In this document: positions 1-4,605 of the stretch, piece by piece | Position numbering within the stretch: position 1 is the stretch's first letter | Layout of the letters: each line of letters starts with the position of its first letter | NCBI GenBank assembly: GCA_002434335.1 | Contig: DJJW01000063.1 | Span: forward strand, 20,126-27,125 | Reading direction: 5' to 3' | Origin: Lachnoclostridium sp. UBA6558 | GTDB taxonomy: Bacteria; Bacillota; Clostridia; Lachnospirales; Lachnospiraceae | DNA: 7,000 bases | Program-made: the position numbers and the translations under genes | Notes under the pieces: generated by a model | What the model was told of the DNA's origin: nothing | Seen by the model: only the letters and a program-made list of their open reading frames with translations | Databases searched by the model: none

Positions 1-49
1 TACACTTATTTAAATAAATTATTTGTTCTTCTAATTCGTAAACAGTCAT
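1..49 (-). CDS. 5' end of a leftward gene, product unknown
   Basis: Only the first 16 codons are inside the window; they read MTVYELEEQIIYLNKC and the gene runs off the left edge. The start is well supported: ATG at 49-47, a CAGGAGG ribosome site at 64-58 with 8 bases of spacing, and a consensus promoter just upstream. This shows that a separate leftward transcription unit begins here, after the long noncoding stretch that follows the sigma-factor gene. Sixteen residues, mostly helical and acidic, are too few to name a family, so no function is proposed. Confidence 0.7.
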   Translation of the reverse strand, partial: MTVYELEEQIIYLNKC

Positions 50-78
50 GTGATAGACCTCCTGTAAGTATTTTTCCC

Positions 79-107
79 ATTATAATCCAAAATCATAATG
101 TATTCAA
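79..107 (-). promoter_or_regulatory. Sigma-A type promoter for the leftward gene at the left edge
   Basis: On the minus strand a -35 box TTGAAT (107-102) is followed after exactly 17 bases by a perfect -10 box TATAAT (84-79). The predicted start site is near 72, giving a short leader that carries the AGGAGG ribosome site at 63-58. The gene at 1-49 therefore does not need read-through from the sigma-factor gene. Confidence 0.75.
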
Positions 108-187
108 CTCAAAAAAACACCTTACTTCTGTAAAATACCTTTCATCACTCCCCTACCGTATAAGCTTATCACTCCAAGGCCTAGACT

Positions 188-349
188 TTGCAACTGGACA
201 GCGGTGTCGGTCTGCTCTCTTAATGCTGCATGAACTGCAGGGTCTATGTTCGTGATTTCTCTTGTGGATCTCTTTTCATGGGTTCGACATGGTGTCGAGG
301 GTTGCCAAATGGACAGCGGTATCTTTTTAGCAAACCTACAGACAGTGGT
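188..349 (+). repeat. Dispersed GACAGCGGT repeat, three copies
   Basis: TGGACAGCGGT occurs exactly at 195-205 and 310-320. The similarity extends upstream: both copies are preceded by TTGC plus A-rich bases (from 188 and from 302). A third, weaker copy, GACAGTGGT, lies at 341-349. The copies are 115 and 29 bases apart, so this is not a tandem array and not a CRISPR. They may be protein sites or repeated elements of a structured RNA. Confidence 0.5.
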
Positions 350-357
350 TTTTATAG

Positions 358-376
358 GTTCAACATCATGTTGAAC
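358..376. repeat. 19-base palindrome, 9-bp arms around one base
   Basis: GTTCAACATCATGTTGAAC has perfect 9-bp arms around a single central C. It shares the outer GTT...AAC frame with the 16-bp palindromes elsewhere in the window and lies 14 bases from one of them (391-406). No T-run follows on either strand, so it is not a factor-independent terminator. Confidence 0.8.
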
Positions 377-390
377 GGTAATGGCTCCCA

Positions 391-406
391 GTTGCGCCGG
401 CGCAAC
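391..406. repeat. 16-bp perfect palindrome, type 1 (first copy)
   Basis: GTTGCGCCGGCGCAAC is a perfect 16-bp palindrome in otherwise AT-rich DNA. The identical sequence occurs again at 2438-2453. It has no adjacent T-run in either orientation. As DNA it is a typical size for a dimeric binding protein; as RNA it would make a 6-bp stem with a self-complementary CCGG loop. Confidence 0.9.
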
Positions 407-567
407 AGAAAAATACTTTCTCCGTTTAAAGCCGATTGTTAGGACTCCTCATTTTTCAGTAGTCATGAAGGAAGAGTGAATCTTCCCCAGTCCAAAAGAG
501 GACACGATCTAATTAAAATAAGGCTGTTAACTCACCACAGAATTATGGTCAGTATTCTTCCCTTAGG

Positions 568-617
568 ACGAAAACCGTACGAAGCAGTCTTAATGTCTCT
601 ACGAAATCCGTATGAAG
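568..617. repeat. 17-base direct repeat with 33-base period
   Basis: The 17 bases at 568-584 (starting ACGAAAACCGTACGAAG) recur at 601-617 with two changes. The period of 33 is a multiple of three, and in one rightward frame the copies encode RKPYE and RNPYE. That could mean a remnant of a coding sequence, but there is no good start or recognisable family. Confidence 0.55.
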
Positions 618-697
618 ATAGGTCAGTCCAATACTGGACACACCTTCGCCCGTTTTTCGGATGAACGATATTCGTCGTTCCGGATGTGATACACACT

Positions 698-1651
698 TTA
701 TGAATACCCTTGCAGCAGCTCATCATCTACCCAGCCCATGCGCTTGGCATATCTTAACTCATTCTTATCCAGCATATTATACCGGCTACATTCGCACCAG
801 TATTTCACCCTATCCGCACTAAAGGGCTTATCCGCATCCCATAGGCCTGTTTCAATGGCCAACCGTCTTATGCCGGCATTTCTCTTGATAAGCCTTATGC
901 TGTACTTAATAGACTGATCAACGGCTGCTCTGCTGATATTAAACTGTTCAGCTATTCGCTCTAATGCCAGGTTATCTATGTATCTAAGCTTTATTATCTG
1001 GACTTTCTTATCATCCTTAAGCACCATGCTTAGTATGTCCCACAACTCACCCTTTAGCTGCTCCTGGGATACTCTTTCGATTACTTCACCTTCCAGATCT
1101 GTATCACTGGCCACCGTATCAACAAAGGTTATGCTCTCATCCTCTCCGATCGAAACCATTTCATCAAAGCTCTTAACCTTATCCCGGAACATGAAACGCT
1201 GTAGCTGCTCCACTCCCTTATCAGATATCTGCAGCCACCTGGCATATTCATGAACGGATGGTTCTCTATTGAAGTTCTGCAGGAAGTGAGCCGTTAACCG
1301 GTTGTACTGATATACCTTTTCTTGCTTATGCACCGGTACCCGGATTACCCTGCCACTATCCTCTAGGAATCGTTTAACAGCTTGCCTGATCCAGTAAGGA
1401 GCATACGTCATGAATAACACTCCCTGGCTTGCATCGTAGTTCTCTACAGCCTTTACAAGACCGAAATAGGCTTCATGCATTAATTCATCCATTTCAATGA
1501 TTGGAGTGCCGTTATGGTCACTCTGGCAAGCATAGCGGTACTTCTTAACCACGGAAAAGATAATGCCCTGGTTCTTTATGTAGAGCCTTTCCATATTACC
1601 GGCCAGATCTGTTCCCTGCTTGATGAGCTGCACTAATTCTTCATTACTCAT
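698..1651 (-). CDS. Sigma-70 family RNA polymerase sigma factor, element-borne
   Basis: This 317-residue protein directs RNA polymerase core to a set of promoters. Region 2 covers about residues 21-95: DELMHEAYFGLVKAVENYD is the core-binding part, and FMTYAPYWIRQAVKRFL is the -10 recognition and melting helix. It runs on into SGRVIRVPVH, as in primary sigma factors. A region-3-like segment follows (about 105-185), then region 4 with a helix-turn-helix around 228-250 (LERIAEQFNISRAAVDQSI). Region 1.1 is absent, and about 60 residues after region 4 (259-317) match no sigma region I recognise. The ATG is supported by AAGGAG at 1665-1660 with 8 bases of spacing. It is the most distal gene of the leftward block, which suits a late-gene or transfer-gene activator; its targets are not visible. 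A terminator hairpin lies directly upstream of its ribosome site. Confidence 0.9.
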   Translation of the reverse strand: MSNEELVQLIKQGTDLAGNMERLYIKNQGIIFSVVKKYRYACQSDHNGTPIIEMDELMHEAYFGLVKAVENYDASQGVLFMTYAPYWIRQAVKRFLEDSGRVIRVPVHKQEKVYQYNRLTAHFLQNFNREPSVHEYARWLQISDKGVEQLQRFMFRDKVKSFDEMVSIGEDESITFVDTVASDTDLEGEVIERVSQEQLKGELWDILSMVLKDDKKVQIIKLRYIDNLALERIAEQFNISRAAVDQSIKYSIRLIKRNAGIRRLAIETGLWDADKPFSADRVKYWCECSRYNMLDKNELRYAKRMGWVDDELLQGYS

Positions 1652-1677
1652 GTTATCATCTCCTTAATTTTGGGTAC

Positions 1678-1714
1678 AAAAAAACTACCAACTGAATGTT
1701 GATAGTTGGTAGTT
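1678..1714 (-). terminator. Factor-independent terminator between the membrane-protein and sigma genes
   Basis: On the minus strand, arms AACTACCAACT (1714-1704) and AGTTGGTAGTT (1693-1683) form a perfect 11-bp stem around a 10-base loop. The T-run is encoded by the A-run at 1684-1678. It ends transcripts of the gene at 1730-2332. It is also only 12 bases upstream of the sigma gene's ribosome site, so it could act as an attenuator for that gene. Most of it is matched by an inverted copy at 2390-2413. Confidence 0.85.
1689..1712. repeat. 24-bp inverted repeat, left copy
   Basis: The 24 bases at 1689-1712 are the reverse complement of 2390-2413 with a single mismatch. Together the two copies bracket the membrane-protein gene. 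This copy is inside the terminator and covers most of its first arm, its whole loop and half of its second arm. Confidence 0.9.
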
Positions 1715-1729
1715 ATCTATAAATACTAT

Positions 1730-2332
1730 TTACCTTTGCAGTACAATATTTAAGTACTCTATAGCGTTTAGAGACGTTTTTTCCCGGTAATATTTTCCGG
1801 ATATATCTTTGAAAGAAATTTCCATATTCTCATTCTCTATTTCTTTCTCAAATCTTGCCCATAAATTTGCATCCCCATTATGAAATTCAGCTATTTGTGA
1901 TTGAAACAATGCTACTGGAAGATAGATTTTAACAACATTAAAAGGTTTAACTATATAATGATCTGTTGTTACAGATCCTATATCACTATAATCTTCTGCA
2001 TTTATTCGTCCTAAAGAATATTGACCACAATTGAAAGATACCTGACTTATTATTAATGGTCTCTCCCCAGTATTAGTAACAACAAGATATGGAATTTCTT
2101 CTAGTAAACTAAAATTTACAAACTTAACCGTAGGACTTATCATGCTGTTTTGCCTTTTTAAATTTATTGCAATCACTATCGTTGCAATTACTCCAATCCA
2201 TTCCCCAATAGCTGAAATTGCATCCCAGCTATTTTCCAATTTAGGATTATACACTATTCTAAATCCTAAACTATAGATTAATAAAATTAATGCTATAATC
2301 GTAGATCCATAAATTATTCTTTTTCTTTTCAT
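1730..2332 (-). CDS. Small membrane protein with two helices and a soluble C-terminal domain, function unknown
   Basis: I do not recognise this 200-residue protein. It starts with a basic MKRKR stretch, then a hydrophobic helix at about 6-26 (IIALILLIYSLGF) and a second at about 38-58 (IGEWIGVIATIVIAINL). Residues 60-200 look like a soluble, beta-rich domain. Both ends of the helical hairpin and the soluble domain probably face the cytoplasm. The ATG has an AAGAGG ribosome site 5 bases upstream and its own promoter at 2375-2403. It has its own terminator, is more AT-rich than its neighbours and is flanked by a 24-bp inverted repeat, so it behaves as an independent cargo cassette between the VapE remnant and the sigma gene. 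Two-helix proteins of this layout occur in prophages as cargo or exclusion genes, but that role is a guess here. Confidence 0.75.
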   Translation of the reverse strand: MKRKRIIYGSTIIALILLIYSLGFRIVYNPKLENSWDAISAIGEWIGVIATIVIAINLKRQNSMISPTVKFVNFSLLEEIPYLVVTNTGERPLIISQVSFNCGQYSLGRINAEDYSDIGSVTTDHYIVKPFNVVKIYLPVALFQSQIAEFHNGDANLWARFEKEIENENMEISFKDISGKYYREKTSLNAIEYLNIVLQR

Positions 2333-2374
2333 TTTTACCTCTTACTATTATTAAAAAATTTATAAGGTATTAAA

Positions 2375-2403
2375 ATAATACACCATTTTCTACCAACTAT
2401 CAA
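2375..2403 (-). promoter_or_regulatory. Promoter of the membrane-protein cassette
   Basis: On the minus strand a -35 box TTGATA (2403-2398) is followed after exactly 17 bases by TATTAT (2380-2375), putting the start near 2368. The -35 box lies inside the right copy of the 24-bp inverted repeat, so a transcript from this promoter does not contain that copy. Confidence 0.65.
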
Positions 2404-2413
2404 TATTCAGTTG
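2390..2413. repeat. 24-bp inverted repeat, right copy
   Basis: Reverse complement of 1689-1712 at 23 of 24 positions. Unlike the left copy it lacks the second hairpin arm and the T-run, so it is not a terminator. It overlaps the -35 box of the cassette promoter. Confidence 0.9.
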
Positions 2414-2437
2414 TCAATGTTCGTCAATTTACTTCTC

Positions 2438-2514
2438 GTTGCGCCGGCGCAACTGTTCTGACGTCAGAACGGAACTATACCGGAGATCTCCGGTTAGTGT
2501 TTCGACGTCGAAAC
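2438..2514. repeat. Array of four different 16-bp perfect palindromes
   Basis: Four perfect palindromes of exactly 16 bp lie within 77 bases: GTTGCGCCGGCGCAAC (2438-2453), GTTCTGACGTCAGAAC (2455-2470), ACCGGAGATCTCCGGT (2479-2494) and GTTTCGACGTCGAAAC (2499-2514). The gaps are 1, 8 and 4 bases. They differ in sequence, but three share GTT...AAC ends, and two have a GACGTC core. An imperfect AACCCCT/AGGGTGTT hairpin at 2521-2539 continues the series. None is followed by a T-run. They are GC-rich islands in AT-rich surroundings. The first is identical to 391-406 and the second to 4144-4159. Confidence 0.9.
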
Positions 2515-2559
2515 AGGCTCAACCCCTTTTTAGGGTGTTAGAAGTATTAGGATACTATT

Positions 2560-2688
2560 TTATTTCTTCATATTCTCAATACAGCCCTGCCAGTCTATAA
2601 GATACTTTTCCATGTCATACAGGCTAAATAAATACAGACAATGACTTAATGCATAACTGATAGCCCTTGGAGAATACCGCTTTTTAAA
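2560..2688 (-). pseudogene. Possible 3' remnant of another gene joined to the VapE fragment
   Basis: On the minus strand, in a different frame from the VapE fragment, a reading frame runs through KKRYSPRAISYALSHCL at its start and ends ...DWQGCIENMKK before TAA at 2562-2560. The composition looks protein-like, and it begins just where similarity to VapE stops. A simple reading is that a deletion fused the front of a VapE gene to the tail of a downstream gene, out of frame. I do not recognise the family, and the coding status is uncertain. Confidence 0.35.
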
Positions 2689-3053
2689 GAAGATAACATA
2701 TCTCTGATAGGATGATAACAATTCTGATGTGCAACAACACTTATAGCCCTGGGAACTCCCTTTTCGCTGGTCAGCGTATAAGCCTGTTCCAGATACAACC
2801 GTATATTATTGATATCATTGTCTGTAAGCTCTGTTCCTTCTCTTGCCCACCATGAATCTCCGACAAAGTCTATTTTATTGGTTAATAAGTTATACTTGAA
2901 TTTACCCTTTAACTTTTCATCAATCGCAAGTGCAAGGACACAATTCCCCATTGTCTGTTTTATTTCATTTCTACCATTAACCGCAAATTCTTCTATTCTA
3001 GTTGGTAGTTGAGAAGCTCTGCTATCGTTTCCCATCTTTTCGCAGTTTTCCAC
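2646..3053 (-). pseudogene. N-terminal fragment of a VapE-family (virulence-associated E) replication protein
   Basis: Residues 27-124 of this 135-residue frame follow the opening of VapE-type proteins: GRNEIKQTMGNCVLAL, then KGKFKYNLLTNKIDFVGD, a W-rich patch, DNDINNIRLYLEQAY, and VVAHQNCYHPIRDMLSSLK. In intact members the next residues are usually WDG and lead into the P-loop ATPase region of a protein of 400 residues or more. Here the match breaks after SSLK and the frame ends 11 residues later, so the helicase-like part is gone. The start is unclear: the GTG at 3053 lies 61 bases inside the upstream gene, with AAGGA too close to it; the ATG at 3035 is no better. VapE proteins act in replication of phages and phage satellites, and this copy should be inactive. 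Confidence 0.7.
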
Positions 3054-3349
3054 TCCTTCACCGCCTCCCCCTGCTGCTCTTTTTGTAGTTTCTCAAATTT
3101 CTTATCGCACTCCTTTATATACCACTTTGCTACACTCTTCATAGCCTTATCATCTTCGGCCTTCCACCTGGCGAACCATTCATTATAGGCCTGTATAACA
3201 TCCTTCCGTCCTATGCCGGTTAACTTGGCAGCTACTGCAGGAAGAAACAATTCATCACATATACTGTAGCCGTAAACTTTTTTGTGAAAGTCATCGTCAA
3301 AGACTGTAGTTTCATTGATTCCCTCGTAAAATGATAACTTACTTGGCAC
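2993..3349 (-). CDS. Hypothetical 118-residue early-operon protein
   Basis: I do not recognise this protein. It is hydrophilic, with a lysine/glutamate-rich helical stretch at about 55-105 (DDKAMKSVAKWYIKECDKKF, then EKLQKEQQGEAVKEWK) that could form a coiled coil. There are no membrane segments. The GTG start directly follows the TAG of the upstream gene, with AGGTGAT as a ribosome site just before it, so translation is probably coupled. Its end overlaps the VapE fragment by 61 bases, an unusually long overlap that suggests the junction was rearranged. Its place between an excisionase-like gene and a VapE gene points to an element replication or excision role, but nothing in the sequence shows one. 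Confidence 0.65.
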   Translation of the reverse strand: MPSKLSFYEGINETTVFDDDFHKKVYGYSICDELFLPAVAAKLTGIGRKDVIQAYNEWFARWKAEDDKAMKSVAKWYIKECDKKFEKLQKEQQGEAVKEWKTAKRWETIAELLNYQLE

Positions 3350-3781
3350 CTAATCACCTACTCGTCTAATTTTACCGTAATTCTTACCGGCCGGCCCCTG
3401 TTCCTTGATCTCACTGTTAAGATACTGTATGAGCTTGTCCAGATTAATAAGTCTTTTATTACCAGACATAAACACCGGCAGCACTCCGGTTTTAATCAAT
3501 CGGTTGATATGATACTCTGTGAAGCTTGTTTCAGGATCCAACTGCTTAAAATATTCCGCTGCCTGGTGAGCTGTTCTCATACGTGCCAATGTAGGTACAC
3601 TTTGCGATTCTTCTTTCACTGGAAAGAAAGCACCTGATTCCTCTGTCCTATCTTCTTTCATACCAATGTTAGTTACTCCATCCTGGCCAAGTTGTCCTAT
3701 AATGGTGAATGCCTGGAAGTCACTGTGAGCTGTTCTTGTAATTCTCTGCCCTTGATAATCACCAGTTATTATGTACTTCAT
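3350..3781 (-). CDS. Excisionase-like helix-turn-helix DNA-binding protein
   Basis: Residues 68-122 of this 143-residue protein have the pattern of the small MerR/excisionase-type DNA-binding domain found in mobile elements. RMRTAHQAAEYFKQLDPETS forms the first helices, then FTEYHINRLIKTGVLPVF, a turn with GNKRLINLDKLIQYL as the wing and last helix. The N-terminal 45 residues form a separate small domain, followed by a low-complexity linker. Such proteins serve as recombination directionality factors (Xis) or as regulators; with an integrase in the same element the Xis role is plausible but not shown. The ATG overlaps the stop of the upstream gene (ATGA), and AAGGAG at 3794-3789 fits the start well. 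Confidence 0.75.
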   Translation of the reverse strand: MKYIITGDYQGQRITRTAHSDFQAFTIIGQLGQDGVTNIGMKEDRTEESGAFFPVKEESQSVPTLARMRTAHQAAEYFKQLDPETSFTEYHINRLIKTGVLPVFMSGNKRLINLDKLIQYLNSEIKEQGPAGKNYGKIRRVGD

Positions 3782-4131
3782 TGTTTCGCTCCTTCCTGCG
3801 CTAAGCTTAAGTTCCGCAATAATATGGTTGTTTCGCTGTCGGCTCCATAATAATACTCAAGATTTCCGCATACTGCTTCCCACATCAAAGTTAAATGTTG
3901 AGTAATCATGTCAGTGTGATCGTTCACGTTTCCGGTTTGAACCACTTCATACTGTTCCTTTGCTTCAATCCGGATTTCGTCATCCTCGTCCATCAAATCA
4001 ACACAACTAAGATAATATTCTTCAAATGACTTGATGATCTGTTCTCTAAAAGATTCATACTTACTTTCATCGAATCCAGGGCAATCAATATAATGTAACT
4101 TAGGCTTAAATTGTATAATTCTCTTTTCCAT
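3778..4131 (-). CDS. Hypothetical acidic 117-residue protein, first gene of the leftward early operon
   Basis: I do not recognise this protein. It is strongly acidic (for example DLMDEDDEIRIEAKEQYE at about 46-63), without membrane segments or cysteine clusters, and mostly helical. It overlaps the next gene by the 4 bases ATGA, a sign of coupled translation. The ATG has an AAAGGA ribosome site (4141-4136). An 18-bp palindrome ends only 2 bases upstream of that site, so a protein bound there, or an RNA hairpin, could affect expression of the operon. Confidence 0.7.
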   Translation of the reverse strand: MEKRIIQFKPKLHYIDCPGFDESKYESFREQIIKSFEEYYLSCVDLMDEDDEIRIEAKEQYEVVQTGNVNDHTDMITQHLTLMWEAVCGNLEYYYGADSETTILLRNLSLAQEGAKQ

Positions 4132-4142
4132 ATTTTCCTTTC

Positions 4143-4160
4143 TGTTCTGACGTCAGAACA
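4143..4160. repeat. 16/18-bp perfect palindrome in the leader of the early operon
   Basis: GTTCTGACGTCAGAAC at 4144-4159 is identical to the second palindrome of the 2438-2514 array; here the flanking T and A extend it to 18 bp. A leftward TATAAT lies at 4172-4167, so the palindrome would occupy about +1 to +18 of a transcript starting there. It ends next to the ribosome site of the 117-residue protein. Confidence 0.85.
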
Positions 4161-4166
4161 ATTTGC

Positions 4167-4172
4167 ATTATA
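4167..4172 (-). promoter_or_regulatory. Possible leftward -10 box for the early operon
   Basis: TATAAT on the minus strand is a perfect -10 box, but the -35 position 17 bases upstream reads GCGAAT, a poor match. Three TCAGATT-like sites upstream (4186-4192, 4201-4207 and TCGGATT at 4220-4226) could bind an activator. Transcription may instead come from the stronger promoter at 4499-4527, since no terminator separates the two. Confidence 0.35.
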
Positions 4173-4255
4173 GATTCTTAGGCTTTCAGATTCGCCTTGA
4201 TCAGATTGATGTTACCTTGTCGGATTGACATGGTGAAATACTGTACTGAAACATA

Positions 4256-4453
4256 TTAATTCTCAATCAATTTCGTTATATCAACTTCGAGAGCTTTACT
4301 TATTAATCCCGCTGATTTAGTACTTGCATTTCTTTTCCCTGCAATATAGGCATTGATTGTATTAATTGATAGACCTGTTGCATTTGCTAAATCAGGACAA
4401 TTCATTGCTTTTCTGGCCATACATAACTGCATTTCTTTAATATTAATCTTTAT
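4256..4453 (-). CDS. Cro-like XRE helix-turn-helix regulator with an ATA start
   Basis: This 65-residue protein has a compact XRE/Cro fold. MARKAMNCPDLANATGLSIN holds the first two helices and the turn, TINAYIAGKRNAS the recognition helix and loop, and SKALEVDITKLIEN the closing helix. It should bind operators in the adjacent divergent region and control the lysogeny-type switch. A perfect-spacing promoter lies upstream, and AAGGAGGAG at 4468-4460 is one of the strongest ribosome sites in the window. But 8 bases after GGAGG the codon is ATA, and there is no in-frame ATG, GTG or TTG upstream before the promoter. The first ATG is codon 8 (4432-4430), about 29 bases from the site. So either ATA is used as a rare, weak start, or the start codon was mutated from ATG. 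Confidence 0.7.
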   Translation of the reverse strand: MKINIKEMQLCMARKAMNCPDLANATGLSINTINAYIAGKRNASTKSAGLISKALEVDITKLIEN

Positions 4454-4483
4454 AGCAATCTCCTCCTTCCAATTAATCTTTTT

Positions 4484-4573
4484 TGTACTAACAAGTTTAT
4501 TATATTGTGTTTTATGTACTAAGTCAAGAACATTTTGTTTTTTTTGTACTAATTTCTATTTACAATGTACTAA
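4484..4573 (+). promoter_or_regulatory. Operator array: four TGTACTAA sites between divergent regulators
   Basis: TGTACTAA occurs at 4484-4491, 4515-4522, 4545-4552 and 4566-4573, all in the same orientation. The spacings of 31, 30 and 21 bases are close to three, three and two helical turns, so all sites face the same side of the DNA. The second overlaps the spacer and -35 box of the leftward promoter, the first lies just past its start site, and the last two lie in the presumed promoter of the rightward repressor. This is a typical repressor/Cro control region. Confidence 0.75.
4499..4527 (-). promoter_or_regulatory. Strong leftward promoter of the Cro-like gene and early operon
   Basis: On the minus strand TTGACT (4527-4522) is followed after exactly 17 bases by TATAAT (4504-4499). 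Start near 4492. A TGTACTAA operator (4515-4522) lies in the spacer and touches the -35 box, so binding there should block it. Confidence 0.8.
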
Positions 4574-4605
4574 TAATATGATTTAATATGCATGGAGGTG
4601 ATTTT

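Larger units (their letters stand above)
110..697. other. About 590-base intergenic region rich in inverted repeats
   Basis: No convincing gene is seen on either strand: the open frames are short, lack well-placed ribosome sites and look like no family I know. The stretch instead holds a series of inverted repeats: ATAAGCTTAT at 160-169; CTGCA/TGCAG arms at 226-240; TCGACA/TGTCGA at 284-298; AACCTA/TAGGTT at 333-360; a 19-base near-perfect palindrome at 358-376; a 16-bp perfect palindrome at 391-406; AGGA/TCCT at 441-449; GGAAGA/TCTTCC at 470-486; GTCCA/TGGAC at 626-639; and GAACGA/TCGTTC at 663-680. It also holds a repeated TGGACAGCGGT and a 17-base repeat with 33-base period. It could be a structured RNA, a replication or transfer origin, or an untranslated leader or tail; sequence alone does not decide. 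Confidence 0.6.

Noticed and set aside
195..349. GACAGCGGT copies as a CRISPR array
   Set aside because: The units are too short and the spacing is irregular (115 and 29 bases).
230..442. Rightward 70-residue open frame
   Set aside because: It runs through three palindromes, has no ribosome site, and shows no protein-like pattern.
476..726. Overlapping open frames on both strands (476-664 rightward, 532-726 leftward)
   Set aside because: The rightward GTG start lies in a hairpin loop with poor spacing to GGAAG; the leftward frame overlaps the end of the sigma gene. Neither resembles a known family, although the 33-base repeat is noted as a finding.
978..1253. Rightward 91-residue open frame
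   Set aside because: Serine/leucine-rich shadow of the sigma-factor gene with no ribosome site.
2438..2514. Palindromes as factor-independent terminators
   Set aside because: No T-run follows any of them on either strand, and the 16-bp symmetry has no natural loop.
4225..4230. Rightward TTGACA as a promoter
   Set aside because: No -10 box occurs at 16-18 bases downstream, and it would read against the Cro-like gene.
4353..4586. Rightward 77-residue open frame
   Set aside because: It is antisense to the Cro-like gene and crosses the operator region.
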